This document shows positions 1 to 6,922 of a stretch of 15,408 nt of DNA, in pieces. This stretch comes from an uncultured bacterium. Lineage in GTDB: Bacteria; Actinomycetota; Coriobacteriia; Coriobacteriales; Coriobacteriaceae. Within the stretch, counting starts at the first letter, position 1; every line of letters begins with the position of its first letter. Made by a program: the position numbers and the translations under genes. The DNA lies in contig CAJMRP010000042.1 in NCBI GenBank assembly GCA_905215765.1, positions 1 to 15,408 on the forward strand, written 5' to 3'. The notes under the pieces are model-generated. The model saw nothing but the letters and a program-made list of their open reading frames with translations. It ran no database searches and was not told the origin of the DNA.

Positions 1-77
1 TCGGCTGGGTTTCTGAGGTGCGGCAGATTGCCCTGAAAGAGGAGGGCATAGACCTGGTGGTCATGCCCGACGATTGA
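1..77 (+). CDS. C-terminal end of an unidentified gene (partial)
   Basis: The reading frame starting at base 3 is open to a TGA at 75-77 and gives about 24 residues, ending in ...EEGIDLVVMPDD. The start lies outside the window. The tail loosely resembles the C-terminus of cysteinyl-tRNA synthetase (IR..L...GI.L pattern), and cysS lies upstream of rlmB/yacP in Bacillus-type gene orders. The fragment is too short to assign, so I give no symbol. It lies 64 bases upstream of rlmB in the same direction. Confidence 0.45.
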   Translation, partial: GWVSEVRQIALKEEGIDLVVMPDD

Positions 78-141
78 AAGGCAAGGTGCCGTGGCTCGGA
101 CGGTCGATTCTTGTTCGTTATCTATTTAAGGAGGCCGCTTT

Positions 142-1062
142 ATGGCCGACAATCGCAAGCGTGCGCCTCGTGGCGGCAAACAGGCTGCTTCTGGCTCGCG
201 TCCGGGTCGCCGCAACGACCGTGCTGCCGCTCCCAAGGGCCAGCGCGAGCGCTCCCAAGCCCAGGCTGCACGTCCGCAGCGAGATCGCAACCGCGACAAC
301 GTTCAGGTCCCCAAGGGCGAGTTTATCGAAGGTCGTCGTGCTGCCGCCGAGGCGCTACGCACTGGTTTTCCCATCAAGTGCGCGCTCATTGCCGAGGGCG
401 GGGAGCGCGATGCCGCCTTGTCGCGCCTGGTCGACGACCTCAACGCCGCGGGTGTCCGCATTAAGTATGTGCCGCGCGCGCAGCTCGATGCACTGTCGAG
501 CCATGGCGCTCACCAGGGCATTGCGCTCGAGGTTGGTAACTTCCCTTACGCCGATGTCGCCGACATCCTCGACCGCGCGGGCGACGGTCCGGCGCTCGTC
601 ATCGTGCTCGACCATGTGACCGACGATGGCAACTTTGGTGCAATCGTGCGCTCTGCCGAGGTTGTGGGCGCGGCGGGCGTCATCATTGCCAACAAGCGCG
701 CCGCCGGTGTGACCGTCGGCAGCTACAAGACTTCTGCCGGCGCCGTCATGCACCTGCCCATCGCGCAGGTGCCCAATATCGCTCGTGCGCTCGATGACCT
801 CAAAGCCGCCGGTTTTTGGGTGGGCGGTGCCTCTGAGCACGCCGAGGGCAGCTGCTGGGATGCCCCCTTCGAGGGCCGCGTGGCACTCGTCATGGGTTCC
901 GAGGGCGACGGCATCTCGCGCCTGGTGCTCGAGAAATGCGACTTTTTGACCAAGCTTCCCCAGCGCGGCATGACCGAGAGCCTCAATGTTGCCCAGGCGA
1001 CTACGGCCCTCTGCTTTGAGTGGCTGCGCCGCAACGCCGGCGAGCTCATGGGGGAGGAGTAG
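142..1062 (+). CDS. rlmB: 23S rRNA (guanosine-2'-O)-methyltransferase RlmB, TrmH/SpoU family
   Basis: SAM-dependent 2'-O-methylation of a guanosine in 23S rRNA (G2251 in E. coli), acting in the cytoplasm during 50S assembly. The 306-aa product has a basic, disordered N-terminal extension (residues 1-55, rich in R, K, A and Q). A SpoU substrate-binding domain starts at FIEGRRAAAEAL (about 61-130). The knotted SpoU methylase domain (about 150-300) carries motif 1 NFGAIVR (164-170), motif 2 MGSEGDGIS (251-259) and motif 3 with SLNVA (280-284). The start is supported by AAGGAGG at 127-133, eight bases before ATG. The stop is followed after 3 bases by the next gene. Family paralogues such as TrmH and other SpoU enzymes are hard to separate by eye, but the substrate-binding domain favours RlmB. 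Confidence 0.88.
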   Translation: MADNRKRAPRGGKQAASGSRPGRRNDRAAAPKGQRERSQAQAARPQRDRNRDNVQVPKGEFIEGRRAAAEALRTGFPIKCALIAEGGERDAALSRLVDDLNAAGVRIKYVPRAQLDALSSHGAHQGIALEVGNFPYADVADILDRAGDGPALVIVLDHVTDDGNFGAIVRSAEVVGAAGVIIANKRAAGVTVGSYKTSAGAVMHLPIAQVPNIARALDDLKAAGFWVGGASEHAEGSCWDAPFEGRVALVMGSEGDGISRLVLEKCDFLTKLPQRGMTESLNVAQATTALCFEWLRRNAGELMGEE

Positions 1063-1065
1063 CGC

Positions 1066-1743
1066 ATGTCCAAAAAGAACCGTGCCAAGTCCAAGGCCAA
1101 GCGCTTTGGCGAGGGCTCGGCCAAGCCGATTGTTTCGGCCGCGACCTACGGCGTGGGCGGCAATGCGTTTGCGCAGGCTATCGCCGACCCAGTCTCGACG
1201 GTGCACTCCAACAAGCCCGAGCTACTGGTGGTCGACGGTTACAACGTGATCCACTGCACGCCGCGCTACGAAAAGCTCGTGTACGACCATTCCGACGATC
1301 CGTATTCCAGCGACGTTCACGATATGGCGCGCACCGCCCTCATTAACGACGTTGCTGCCTTTGCCCAGGGCCGTTACGAGGCCGTGATCGTGTTTGACGG
1401 CGCGGGCAATATCTCCAGTGAACGTCCCAACCTGCCGGCCCGCGGCGTGCGCATCGAGTTCTCGCCGACGGGTGTTTCAGCCGATACCGTGGTGCAAAAG
1501 CTCTGCATCGAGGCGCGCGAGGAAGGCCGCGCATGCTCCGTGGTATCGAGCGACGGCACGATCCAGGCCGTCGTCATGGGCAAGGGTGTCACGCGCATCT
1601 CGAGCCGTATGCTGGTGGACGAGATCAAACAGATCGATAACGACGTTCACGAGGCAGAGGAAGCTCCGCAGATCAAGATGACCCTGGGCAGCCGCTTGAG
1701 CCCCGATGCCCTGGCCAAGCTCAAGGCCCTGCGCGGGAGATAG
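1066..1743 (+). CDS. NYN-domain ribonuclease, YacP/Rae1-like
   Basis: Probable PIN-like (NYN) endoribonuclease. The Bacillus homologue YacP (Rae1) cleaves mRNA on translating ribosomes. The 225-aa product has a lysine-rich N-terminus (1-20) and about 30 unconserved residues before the NYN core. The core opens at LLVVDGYNVIH (D57, G58, YN at 59-60). Further acidic positions typical of the fold are D111 (VIVFDGAG), D140 (SADTVVQKL) and D163 (VVSSDGTIQ). Start is the ATG three bases after the rlmB stop, with a GGGGGAGGAG ribosome site inside the end of rlmB, so the two are almost certainly cotranscribed and probably coupled. The same rlmB-yacP adjacency is known in Firmicutes. RNase activity is inferred from the family, not shown here. 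Confidence 0.82.
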   Translation: MSKKNRAKSKAKRFGEGSAKPIVSAATYGVGGNAFAQAIADPVSTVHSNKPELLVVDGYNVIHCTPRYEKLVYDHSDDPYSSDVHDMARTALINDVAAFAQGRYEAVIVFDGAGNISSERPNLPARGVRIEFSPTGVSADTVVQKLCIEAREEGRACSVVSSDGTIQAVVMGKGVTRISSRMLVDEIKQIDNDVHEAEEAPQIKMTLGSRLSPDALAKLKALRGR

Positions 1744-1750
1744 GGGAGCT

Positions 1751-1767
1751 GACGGCGCGACGCCGTC
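1751..1767. terminator. Short GC hairpin between convergent genes
   Basis: GACGGCG (1751-1757) and CGCCGTC (1761-1767) form a perfect 7-bp stem with a CGA loop in the 27-base gap between two convergent genes. No U-tract follows on either strand, so it is only a possible bidirectional or Rho-assisted stop. Confidence 0.35.
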
Positions 1768-1770
1768 TCG

Positions 1771-3111
1771 CTAATTCCATTCAGCGATGTCGATCATTCT
1801 TTCGAGGTGCCACGTTAGCGCCTCTTTTAGATATGGCAGCCTTGCCGTGAGCGCGTCGTTTCTGGACAGAATCTCGATTGCCTCGTCAACGAAGCCTTCG
1901 AGTTTGTCGCCGTCAAACCAGCCCATGTCTTCGACGAGCAACATTTGTTTGGCGGGGCTTGAATGAAACTGCGCGCTGGTAAAACTGTGCTCTCCCGCCC
2001 TAAGCTCCTCAAGAGAAATGTTGCACCAGAGCGATGAGCCCGAATCGAAGATGGGGGCAGGTCTGCAGGCTAGCGTGTTTACGTTTCGCACAAGGCCAAA
2101 GTTACGCCAATGACGATCGTAGTTGGCGATGATGCCGTCGCACACGATCATGCGGTCAAGGGCATCCTTGACGCCTGTCACCCCGAGCTCCTCGCAGTTT
2201 GCTACGTATCGCTCGTAGTCGGTTAGTCGTTCACCTGCGTTCGCGTATTGGTTTACATAGAACGCAGGGACATACTCTTCTTCATCAGTTAAGAAGACAT
2301 CGCATATGCTCAGGGCGGAAGTGCCCGTGCCCTCGAGCGAGTAAGGCACATAATCGCAGGTGTTTAGGATGCGACGGTGGAGCGTGGTCGCCACCAGCTC
2401 GTTATAAGGTTCCTGGTTCAGGTGCGCTCCTGCCTTATGCAGAATTCGACGCCCGCCCTCGCATGTCCAGTACTTTTGAAGATTGCCGTCCGAGGTGTTA
2501 TCGGGTTTTGCGGCGGCTGCTTTACCCTCTGGGGCGAAGGGTGCAATGGTTAGCGAGACGTCATCAAAGGCATTATTGAAGAAATTGATATCTTCCCACG
2601 CGAGGCCGGAGTCTTGGGGCCTAATCCAATACTGGTCGGATAAGGAGAGGCCAAGATTTCGCTGTACGAGTTCATCGGGAACATCGACTGCGGCTTCTGC
2701 AAGCAGGGAGGCAAGCCCAATGCGTGCGAGCGGGATACCGCGGCCGCGCCACCAGATGCGGAAGGAGTCGAGCGATATGGGGCTATTAGGGCCAAATACT
2801 CCAATAGGGGCGTGGGCGTAATCGATGTCGGCACCGATGTGGGTAAAGTCTTTTCGCGATGTGCTGTAGACCAGCTGAGCGACCTCGTGCGTGCGATTCA
2901 TGAGGGTGAACGCGATCTCGCTCTTACCGTGGCCGCGGCGGGGACGTCCCCCCGTTTTGGTCACGGAGCGCAGTCGCGTGTCGACGCTGTCTTTGTCGAT
3001 GAGCCATACACCAGAAGCCTTGCGGGCATCAAGTGCTCCGTTTTTTATGAGCTCCTGCACCCTGCGCGGAGTGATGCCGAGCAGCTCGGCGGCTTCCTTG
3101 GTAGTAAGCAT
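1771..3111 (-). CDS. HipA-like protein kinase with fused N-terminal helix-turn-helix
   Basis: A 446-aa product. Residues 1-50 are an excisionase/MerR-like helix-turn-helix (LTTKEAAELLGITPRRVQEL). The rest matches a HipA-type Ser/Thr kinase: a conserved region GLSLSDQYWI (about 154-163), a nucleotide-loop-like SDGNLQKYW (207-215), the catalytic loop NYDRHWRNF with D332 and N337, and a metal-binding PIFDSGS with D356. HipA proteins phosphorylate targets such as aminoacyl-tRNA synthetases and are normally held by a separate HipB DNA-binding partner. Here the DNA-binding domain is in the same chain and no small partner gene is adjacent. I chose ATG at 3109-3111 because GAAGGG sits 8 bases upstream. 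An in-frame ATG at 3153 would put the operator inside the gene and has no ribosome site. The gene looks more AT-rich than its upstream neighbours, which suggests acquisition. The substrate and any toxicity are unknown. Confidence 0.8.
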   Translation of the reverse strand: MLTTKEAAELLGITPRRVQELIKNGALDARKASGVWLIDKDSVDTRLRSVTKTGGRPRRGHGKSEIAFTLMNRTHEVAQLVYSTSRKDFTHIGADIDYAHAPIGVFGPNSPISLDSFRIWWRGRGIPLARIGLASLLAEAAVDVPDELVQRNLGLSLSDQYWIRPQDSGLAWEDINFFNNAFDDVSLTIAPFAPEGKAAAAKPDNTSDGNLQKYWTCEGGRRILHKAGAHLNQEPYNELVATTLHRRILNTCDYVPYSLEGTGTSALSICDVFLTDEEEYVPAFYVNQYANAGERLTDYERYVANCEELGVTGVKDALDRMIVCDGIIANYDRHWRNFGLVRNVNTLACRPAPIFDSGSSLWCNISLEELRAGEHSFTSAQFHSSPAKQMLLVEDMGWFDGDKLEGFVDEAIEILSRNDALTARLPYLKEALTWHLERMIDIAEWN

Positions 3112-3129
3112 CACGAAACCCTTCGTCAA

Positions 3130-3190
3130 AACGAATAGTTTTATATATAGCAATTGTAATTAAAACTATTCGTTCTGACGAATGGTTTTG
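3130..3190 (-). promoter_or_regulatory. Operator/promoter region of the HTH-HipA gene, three half-sites
   Basis: A 14-base element AACGAATAGTTTTA occurs at 3130-3143, as its exact reverse complement at 3161-3174, and again in the first orientation with 11/14 identity at 3177-3190. The second and third copies form a compact inverted repeat (12-base arms with one mismatch, 4-base spacer). The first lies just ahead of the ribosome site. Between them, reading the minus strand, is an AT-rich stretch with TATATA/TATAAA boxes that would suit a -10 element. The arrangement fits autorepression by the gene's own HTH domain. That is inference; the repeats themselves are directly visible. Confidence 0.7.
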
Positions 3191-3233
3191 AGATTGAGGG
3201 TGAACCGACAGAAATGAACGGGCCTGGTACCTG

Positions 3234-3263
3234 TTGTTGCTGGATTTTGCATATTTGTATAAC
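3234..3263 (+). promoter_or_regulatory. Probable sigma-A promoter for tRNA-Thr(TGT)
   Basis: TTGTTG (3234-3239) lies 18 bases from TATAAC (3258-3263); TTGCTG at 3237-3242 is an alternative -35. The position, about 70 bases upstream of the tRNA, is suitable. Match quality is moderate. Confidence 0.45.
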
Positions 3264-3335
3264 GCCGTGTGGCCTGTTGCGCCCCGTCCGTAATTCCTTT
3301 ATTCTTAACAGGCTTCGCGCGAAAGCGCCAAGTGT

Positions 3336-3410
3336 GCCAGTGTGGCGCAACGGTAGCGCAACTGATTTGTAATCAGTGGGTTGCAGGTTCGATTCCTGTC
3401 ACTGGCTCCA
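3336..3410 (+). tRNA. tRNA-Thr (anticodon TGT)
   Basis: Full cloverleaf. The acceptor GCCAGTG pairs with CACTGGC, the anticodon stem ACTGA/TCAGT encloses loop TTTGTAA with anticodon TGT, and the T-arm carries GGTTCGATTCC. The discriminator base is T and the 3' CCA is encoded (3408-3410). It stands alone, with its own candidate promoter and terminator. Confidence 0.95.
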
Positions 3411-3420
3411 TGAGAGTTTC

Positions 3421-3455
3421 GGGCTCTGTCTCCAATTGGGACAGGGCCCGTTTCT
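3421..3455 (+). terminator. Rho-independent terminator after tRNA-Thr
   Basis: GGGCTCTGTC (3421-3430) pairs with GACAGGGCCC (3440-3449) with one G-U, extended by two more pairs toward an AATT-containing loop, then GTTTCT. It begins 10 bases after the tRNA. Confidence 0.75.
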
Positions 3456-3520
3456 ATTAGGTGGTGCGCCATCGGGTTAGCGCCCATCCCGTTTTTGGTT
3501 TGTCTCGTCCTCCAGTTTGT

Positions 3521-3680
3521 CTAAATCTGTAACACCAAGACCGATATTTGGCATCTAACTGTTACAGATTGAGATGAAACTTAGGGTGTTTTAGGAATAT
3601 CTTGATCTGTAACATGTAGAAGCGGAATAGGCCTCTTGCTGTTACAGATCGAGACAAGGGCGGGTGCGGACCTGGATGTC
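3521..3680. repeat. Two tandem 80-base units, each with a 10-bp inverted repeat
   Basis: AATCTGTAAC (3524-3533)/GTTACAGATT (3561-3570) and GATCTGTAAC (3604-3613)/GTTACAGATC (3641-3650). Both have exactly 27 bases between the arms, and the arms are repeated at exactly 80-base offset. Arms and immediate flanks (GAGA after the right arm) are conserved while loops differ, so the arms or their spacing are what is kept. The role is unknown; possibilities are binding sites for a dimeric regulator or a degenerate intergenic repeat family. Confidence 0.8.
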
Positions 3681-3720
3681 CTGCTCGAGCGTGGATTTCT
3701 GGACACGCGAGCGAAGAAAA

Positions 3721-3750
3721 TCTCCCGACCGGAGAACGAGCGTGGATAAT
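3721..3750 (+). repeat. 30-base repeat, left copy
   Basis: TCTCCCGACCGGAGAACGAG followed by CGTGGATAAT. It is 27/30 identical to 7772-7801 in the same orientation. The first half can fold as TCTCC/GGAGA. A partial copy, GAGCGTGGAT, is at 3687-3696. The two full copies bracket the sugar cassette. Confidence 0.8.
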
Positions 3751-3806
3751 TAACTTGGATAGGGAGCTAAGGTAAACACCGATTGTCTATCGACGGCTTT
3801 AGAAAC

Positions 3807-3841
3807 AACGACCCCGATTTCATTGTGGAATCGGGGTCGTT
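3807..3841 (-). terminator. Terminator of the bgl/PTS operon
   Basis: AACGACCCCGATT (3807-3819) and AATCGGGGTCGTT (3829-3841) form a perfect 13-bp stem with a 9-base loop. Read on the minus strand it is followed by a T-rich tail (GTTTCT) and lies about 100 bases beyond the PTS stop. Confidence 0.75.
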
Positions 3842-3942
3842 TGTGCCTCAGGAATCCGAATGGATTAATCGAGCTCCTAAGGGACTTCTTGGGTTCTTGC
3901 TAATGGTCTGCCGAGGATGTCCCCAATGCAAACAGCGGGCAT

Positions 3943-5343
3943 CTACTCAATATAGCTGGGGTTCTTCTTGATGATTACGCGTGCAGCGATGAAAGAGACG
4001 ACGATGGCGATGATGGCGACAACGCATGCCAGCACGAAGTTGCCCATGGACCCATCGGGAGCGATAAAGATGAGTGCCGAAAGAAGGCCGGGGCATGCTC
4101 CCGCAACATACTCCTTCAGGACGAAGATACCTGCAGGGAGTCCCGCGCAGAGGGCGCCGATTGCCGTGCCGACAAGCAGGCGGGGACGCTCGATGAGGCA
4201 GCCGTAAAATGCGGGCTCAGTTACGCCACAGAGTGCGGTGACGGCAACCGTGGTGACCATACCTCTCTTCTCCTTGTTGCCTTTCATTGCAGTTGCCAAG
4301 GCGAGACTCGTGCCGCCAATGCAGAGGTTTGAGATGAAGCCAAAGATGATGGGCGCCCAGCCGAGCTGCGCCAAGCTCGTAACTTCGATCGCGATGTAGG
4401 CCTTATCAAGACCGAGCATGACAAAATAGGGGTTAAGGGCTGCAAGGATTGGAGTAGCGATAAATGCCACGTTATCCATGAGCCACGTGGCGGCATCACT
4501 CAGCGCGTAGCCCATCATGCTGCCGGCGGGGCCGAGGATAATCAGCTCAACAGGCACGACGATGAACATGGTGAGCAGCGGCTTCAAGAACAGTTTGGTA
4601 ATGTCGGGGATGATTTTCTGAAGACCGCGATCAACAAAGTACATGAACACAACGCCCAGTACGATTGGCACTACCGTGCTCGAGTAGTCATTCGTCGGGA
4701 TGGGGATGCCAAGAAAGTCGAGACCCTCAGCACCGCTAATAGACGAGCTAATCATGATTGCACCCAGCAGTGCACCCATGATGGGCTGCATCTTCATGAC
4801 GGCGGCGAGCTGATAGCCGAGGTAAACGGGCAGGAAGCTAAATGAGGCGCTGAAGATCGCCAGCAGAACCTGGGCGGTTCCGCTATCGGTGCTCAATCCG
4901 CAATAATTGACCAGGAGATTCTTGATCGAAAGAATGAGTCCGCCAACGATGAGCGCCGGGACGATGGGCATGAATATCTGTGCAGAGACGTTCCCGAATT
5001 TCTCAATCAAGCCCATGGCGGTGTTACCGCTTTTAATGCCTTCTGCAAGGTCTTTGGCGGTTTGGGCATCGTCGGCAACCGTGCCACCGCCGACTTCGAT
5101 TCCCGCGAAGTCGAGGAAGTCGTTGTAAGCCTCGGTGACGTTGGGGCCGATGATCACCTGAAGCTGGCCACCGTTGACTACTGCCCCGAGCGCCTGATCG
5201 GCCGATTTGGCGAGCTGGAGATCGATGATCGAGGTGTCTCGTGCGTCGATGCGAAGGCGCGTCGCACAATGAGTTACCGATGTAATGTTCTCTTTGCCGC
5301 CAACAGCCTTTAGGACTGTTTCGGACATTGCCTGATATTTCAT
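3943..5343 (-). CDS. PTS EIIBC permease, beta-glucoside/sucrose (Glc) superfamily, no EIIA domain
   Basis: Imports and phosphorylates a sugar, probably a beta-glucoside. The 466-aa product has an EIIB domain (about 1-90) with the phosphocysteine in VTHCATRLR (C26), a linker, and an EIIC domain (about 105-460) of many hydrophobic helices with CGVTEPAFYG (372-381), the GITEP-type sugar-binding motif. The chain stops at ...IIKKNPSYIE right after the last helix. BglP-type proteins of about 620 aa carry a fused EIIA that is absent here, so phosphate must come from a separate EIIA-Glc-like protein not in this window. The start at 5343 is preceded by AGGAG. It lies 9 bases downstream of the phospho-glycosidase stop, in one operon. 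A sucrose or trehalose permease is possible by family, but the GH1 partner argues for a beta-glycoside. Confidence 0.87.
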   Translation of the reverse strand: MKYQAMSETVLKAVGGKENITSVTHCATRLRIDARDTSIIDLQLAKSADQALGAVVNGGQLQVIIGPNVTEAYNDFLDFAGIEVGGGTVADDAQTAKDLAEGIKSGNTAMGLIEKFGNVSAQIFMPIVPALIVGGLILSIKNLLVNYCGLSTDSGTAQVLLAIFSASFSFLPVYLGYQLAAVMKMQPIMGALLGAIMISSSISGAEGLDFLGIPIPTNDYSSTVVPIVLGVVFMYFVDRGLQKIIPDITKLFLKPLLTMFIVVPVELIILGPAGSMMGYALSDAATWLMDNVAFIATPILAALNPYFVMLGLDKAYIAIEVTSLAQLGWAPIIFGFISNLCIGGTSLALATAMKGNKEKRGMVTTVAVTALCGVTEPAFYGCLIERPRLLVGTAIGALCAGLPAGIFVLKEYVAGACPGLLSALIFIAPDGSMGNFVLACVVAIIAIVVSFIAARVIIKKNPSYIE

Positions 5344-5352
5344 CTCTTTCTC

Positions 5353-6771
5353 CTAGCCTTCCTGCTCCTGATATTTCGAGATAAGGTCTCGGTACCAATA
5401 CCAGCTCTTTTTGGGGGTGCGCTCCAGATTGTTCTCGAAGTCGATATGGACAAGTCCGTATCGTTTTTCGTAGCCGTTGATCCAGCTATACAGATCCATC
5501 GTCGACCAGAGGTAGTAGCCCTCAACGCGCGCGCCGTCGCGCTTAGCCCTCATCATGTGCTCGATGAACTGGCCCAGAAGCTCGATGCGGTCATCATCGT
5601 GGATCATTCCGTCTGCGTCTGGTTGCTCATAGGCGCCATGTCCGTTTTCCGTAATAAAGATGCGGGGCGCGTCATAGCGCTCGTGGACATCCATGATGGT
5701 TGAATACATGCAACTTGGGAGTATTTCACGGCCCCATTTATTGCGGGGAACATTGCTGTCGCGGGCGCTTTCAAACAAGGGCGCAATGCATTTTCCTTCG
5801 ACCTTTTTGCTCGAACCGCCCTTATTGTTCGCCGAAACGGCAAGCTCTCCACCGTGCCAGTCGGTTACATACTCTCGGCAATACACGTTGAGTCCAATAA
5901 AATCGACTTTACCGTCTCTGAATTCTTCTACGTCATTTGGGGATCGATAGAGCGAGACGCCAAGTTTTTCAAGGATTTCGTCCATTTCTGGCGGTAGTTG
6001 ACCTTGAAGCGCTGGTGCCAGAATCATGCGATTGGCGAAAAAGTCTGCGTATCGAAATACGTCATCAGGGTGCTCGGTTGCCGGGTCGAGTTCGACAACG
6101 CCGCCATCGTGGACGGCGCCGATGATGCCGTCGTAGCCCATTTGACGATATGCTCGGACTGCGAGTGCGCTTGCGCGCATCAGGTTGTATTGAAACTGCA
6201 TGTACGACTGAACGTCGAGCAATCGATTGGGGGGATAGTTGCCCAACATGTTTACGCAGTAGCTGTAGAAATGCGGCTCGTTAACGGTAGCCCAGATTTT
6301 GACGCGGTCTCCAAAGCGCTCAAAGCAAATCTTGGCGTATTTGCAGAACCACTCTGCCATGTCGTTGTTCAGCCATCCGCCTTTGCAAGCAAGCGTGAAT
6401 GGCAGATCGTAATGGAACAGCGTAACGTTGGGCTCTATGCCATTTTCGAGGCAGCAATCAATGACCCGATTATAAAAATCGATACCCTCTTCATTCACTT
6501 CGCCGATACCTGTGGGGATGATTCGACTCCATGAAAGAGAGAAGCGATAGGTGTTTTGTCCGCCTTCTTTCATCATGCGGATATCTTCTTCATAGCGATG
6601 GTAGAAGTCGCAAGATACATCACCGTCAACATGGTTGATGTTCTTATTGCTTGTGTGGCTAAAGAAATCCCACTCGCCAAGGCCTTTGCCGCCTTCGTTC
6701 CAGGCACCCTCGCACTGATAAGACGCCGTGGCGGAACCCCAGAGAAACGGCATGTTGTTCACGTTGCCCAT
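5353..6771 (-). CDS. GH1 6-phospho-beta-glycosidase
   Basis: Cytoplasmic hydrolase that releases a 6-phospho-sugar from the product of the adjacent PTS. The 472 aa are the usual GH1 length. The acid/base glutamate is in ATVNEPHF (E165) and the nucleophile in FITENGHG (E375). In SWINGYEKRYG, S429, K436 and Y438 match the phosphate-binding Ser-Lys-Tyr set of LacG-type enzymes; plain beta-glucosidases have Glu at the Ser position. The tryptophan after the serine (W430) is the residue found in 6-phospho-beta-galactosidases, so galactoside or dual specificity is possible despite the glucoside-type permease. I place the start at ATG 6769-6771 because AAAGGGG lies 4 bases upstream; the two ATGs at 6784-6789 have no ribosome site. 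First gene of the minus-strand operon, divergent from the RpiR regulator. Confidence 0.88.
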   Translation of the reverse strand: MGNVNNMPFLWGSATASYQCEGAWNEGGKGLGEWDFFSHTSNKNINHVDGDVSCDFYHRYEEDIRMMKEGGQNTYRFSLSWSRIIPTGIGEVNEEGIDFYNRVIDCCLENGIEPNVTLFHYDLPFTLACKGGWLNNDMAEWFCKYAKICFERFGDRVKIWATVNEPHFYSYCVNMLGNYPPNRLLDVQSYMQFQYNLMRASALAVRAYRQMGYDGIIGAVHDGGVVELDPATEHPDDVFRYADFFANRMILAPALQGQLPPEMDEILEKLGVSLYRSPNDVEEFRDGKVDFIGLNVYCREYVTDWHGGELAVSANNKGGSSKKVEGKCIAPLFESARDSNVPRNKWGREILPSCMYSTIMDVHERYDAPRIFITENGHGAYEQPDADGMIHDDDRIELLGQFIEHMMRAKRDGARVEGYYLWSTMDLYSWINGYEKRYGLVHIDFENNLERTPKKSWYWYRDLISKYQEQEG

Positions 6772-6842
6772 GAATCCCCTTTCCATCATTCAACACGGTG
6801 GATACGTGTGACGGAATTACGATTAAGATGACGTCAACTGAT

Positions 6843-6879
6843 TTGAATCATAGGAGAACGACCAAAGCTGTTTGATTCA
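6843..6879. promoter_or_regulatory. Candidate operator between the divergent bgl operon and its regulator
   Basis: In the 151-base divergent gap, TTTGAATCA (6843-6851) and TTTGATTCA (6871-6879) are 8/9 identical direct copies 28 bases apart. The first lies within the inverted repeat TGATT-TG-AATCA. These are plausible RpiR-type operator half-sites. No strong -35/-10 pair was identified for either direction, so this rests on position and repeats only. Confidence 0.4.
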
Positions 6880-6922
6880 ATAAATGAACCATGATTTCGA
6901 GGAGAGCGGAAAGAGGAATCAC

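Larger units (their letters stand above)
3411..3942. other. Gene-free spacer with terminators and repeats
   Basis: About 530 bases without a convincing gene. It holds the tRNA-Thr terminator, two tandem 80-base units each with a CTGTAAC/GTTACAG inverted repeat, two copies of a GAGCGTGGAT motif, and the terminator of the sugar operon. A 62-codon frame at 3783-3971 on the plus strand overlaps the terminator and the end of the PTS gene and is not believed. Confidence 0.7.

Noticed and set aside
355..1206. Long minus-strand open frame of 283 codons opposite rlmB
   Set aside because: It is a shadow of the GC-rich rlmB coding frame; the plus-strand protein has clear SpoU motifs and a strong ribosome site.
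3521..3680. CRISPR array
   Set aside because: Only two units, with the similarity arranged as inverted arms at 80-base period rather than identical direct repeats with unique spacers, and no cas genes.
3783..3971. 62-codon plus-strand open frame next to the PTS gene
   Set aside because: It contains the operon terminator and overlaps the PTS 3' end; no ribosome site of note.
5344..5352. Antiterminator (LicT/BglG-type) RNA target in the bgl operon
   Set aside because: The intercistronic gap is only 9 bases and no RAT-like hairpin or antiterminator gene is present; the regulator here is RpiR-type.
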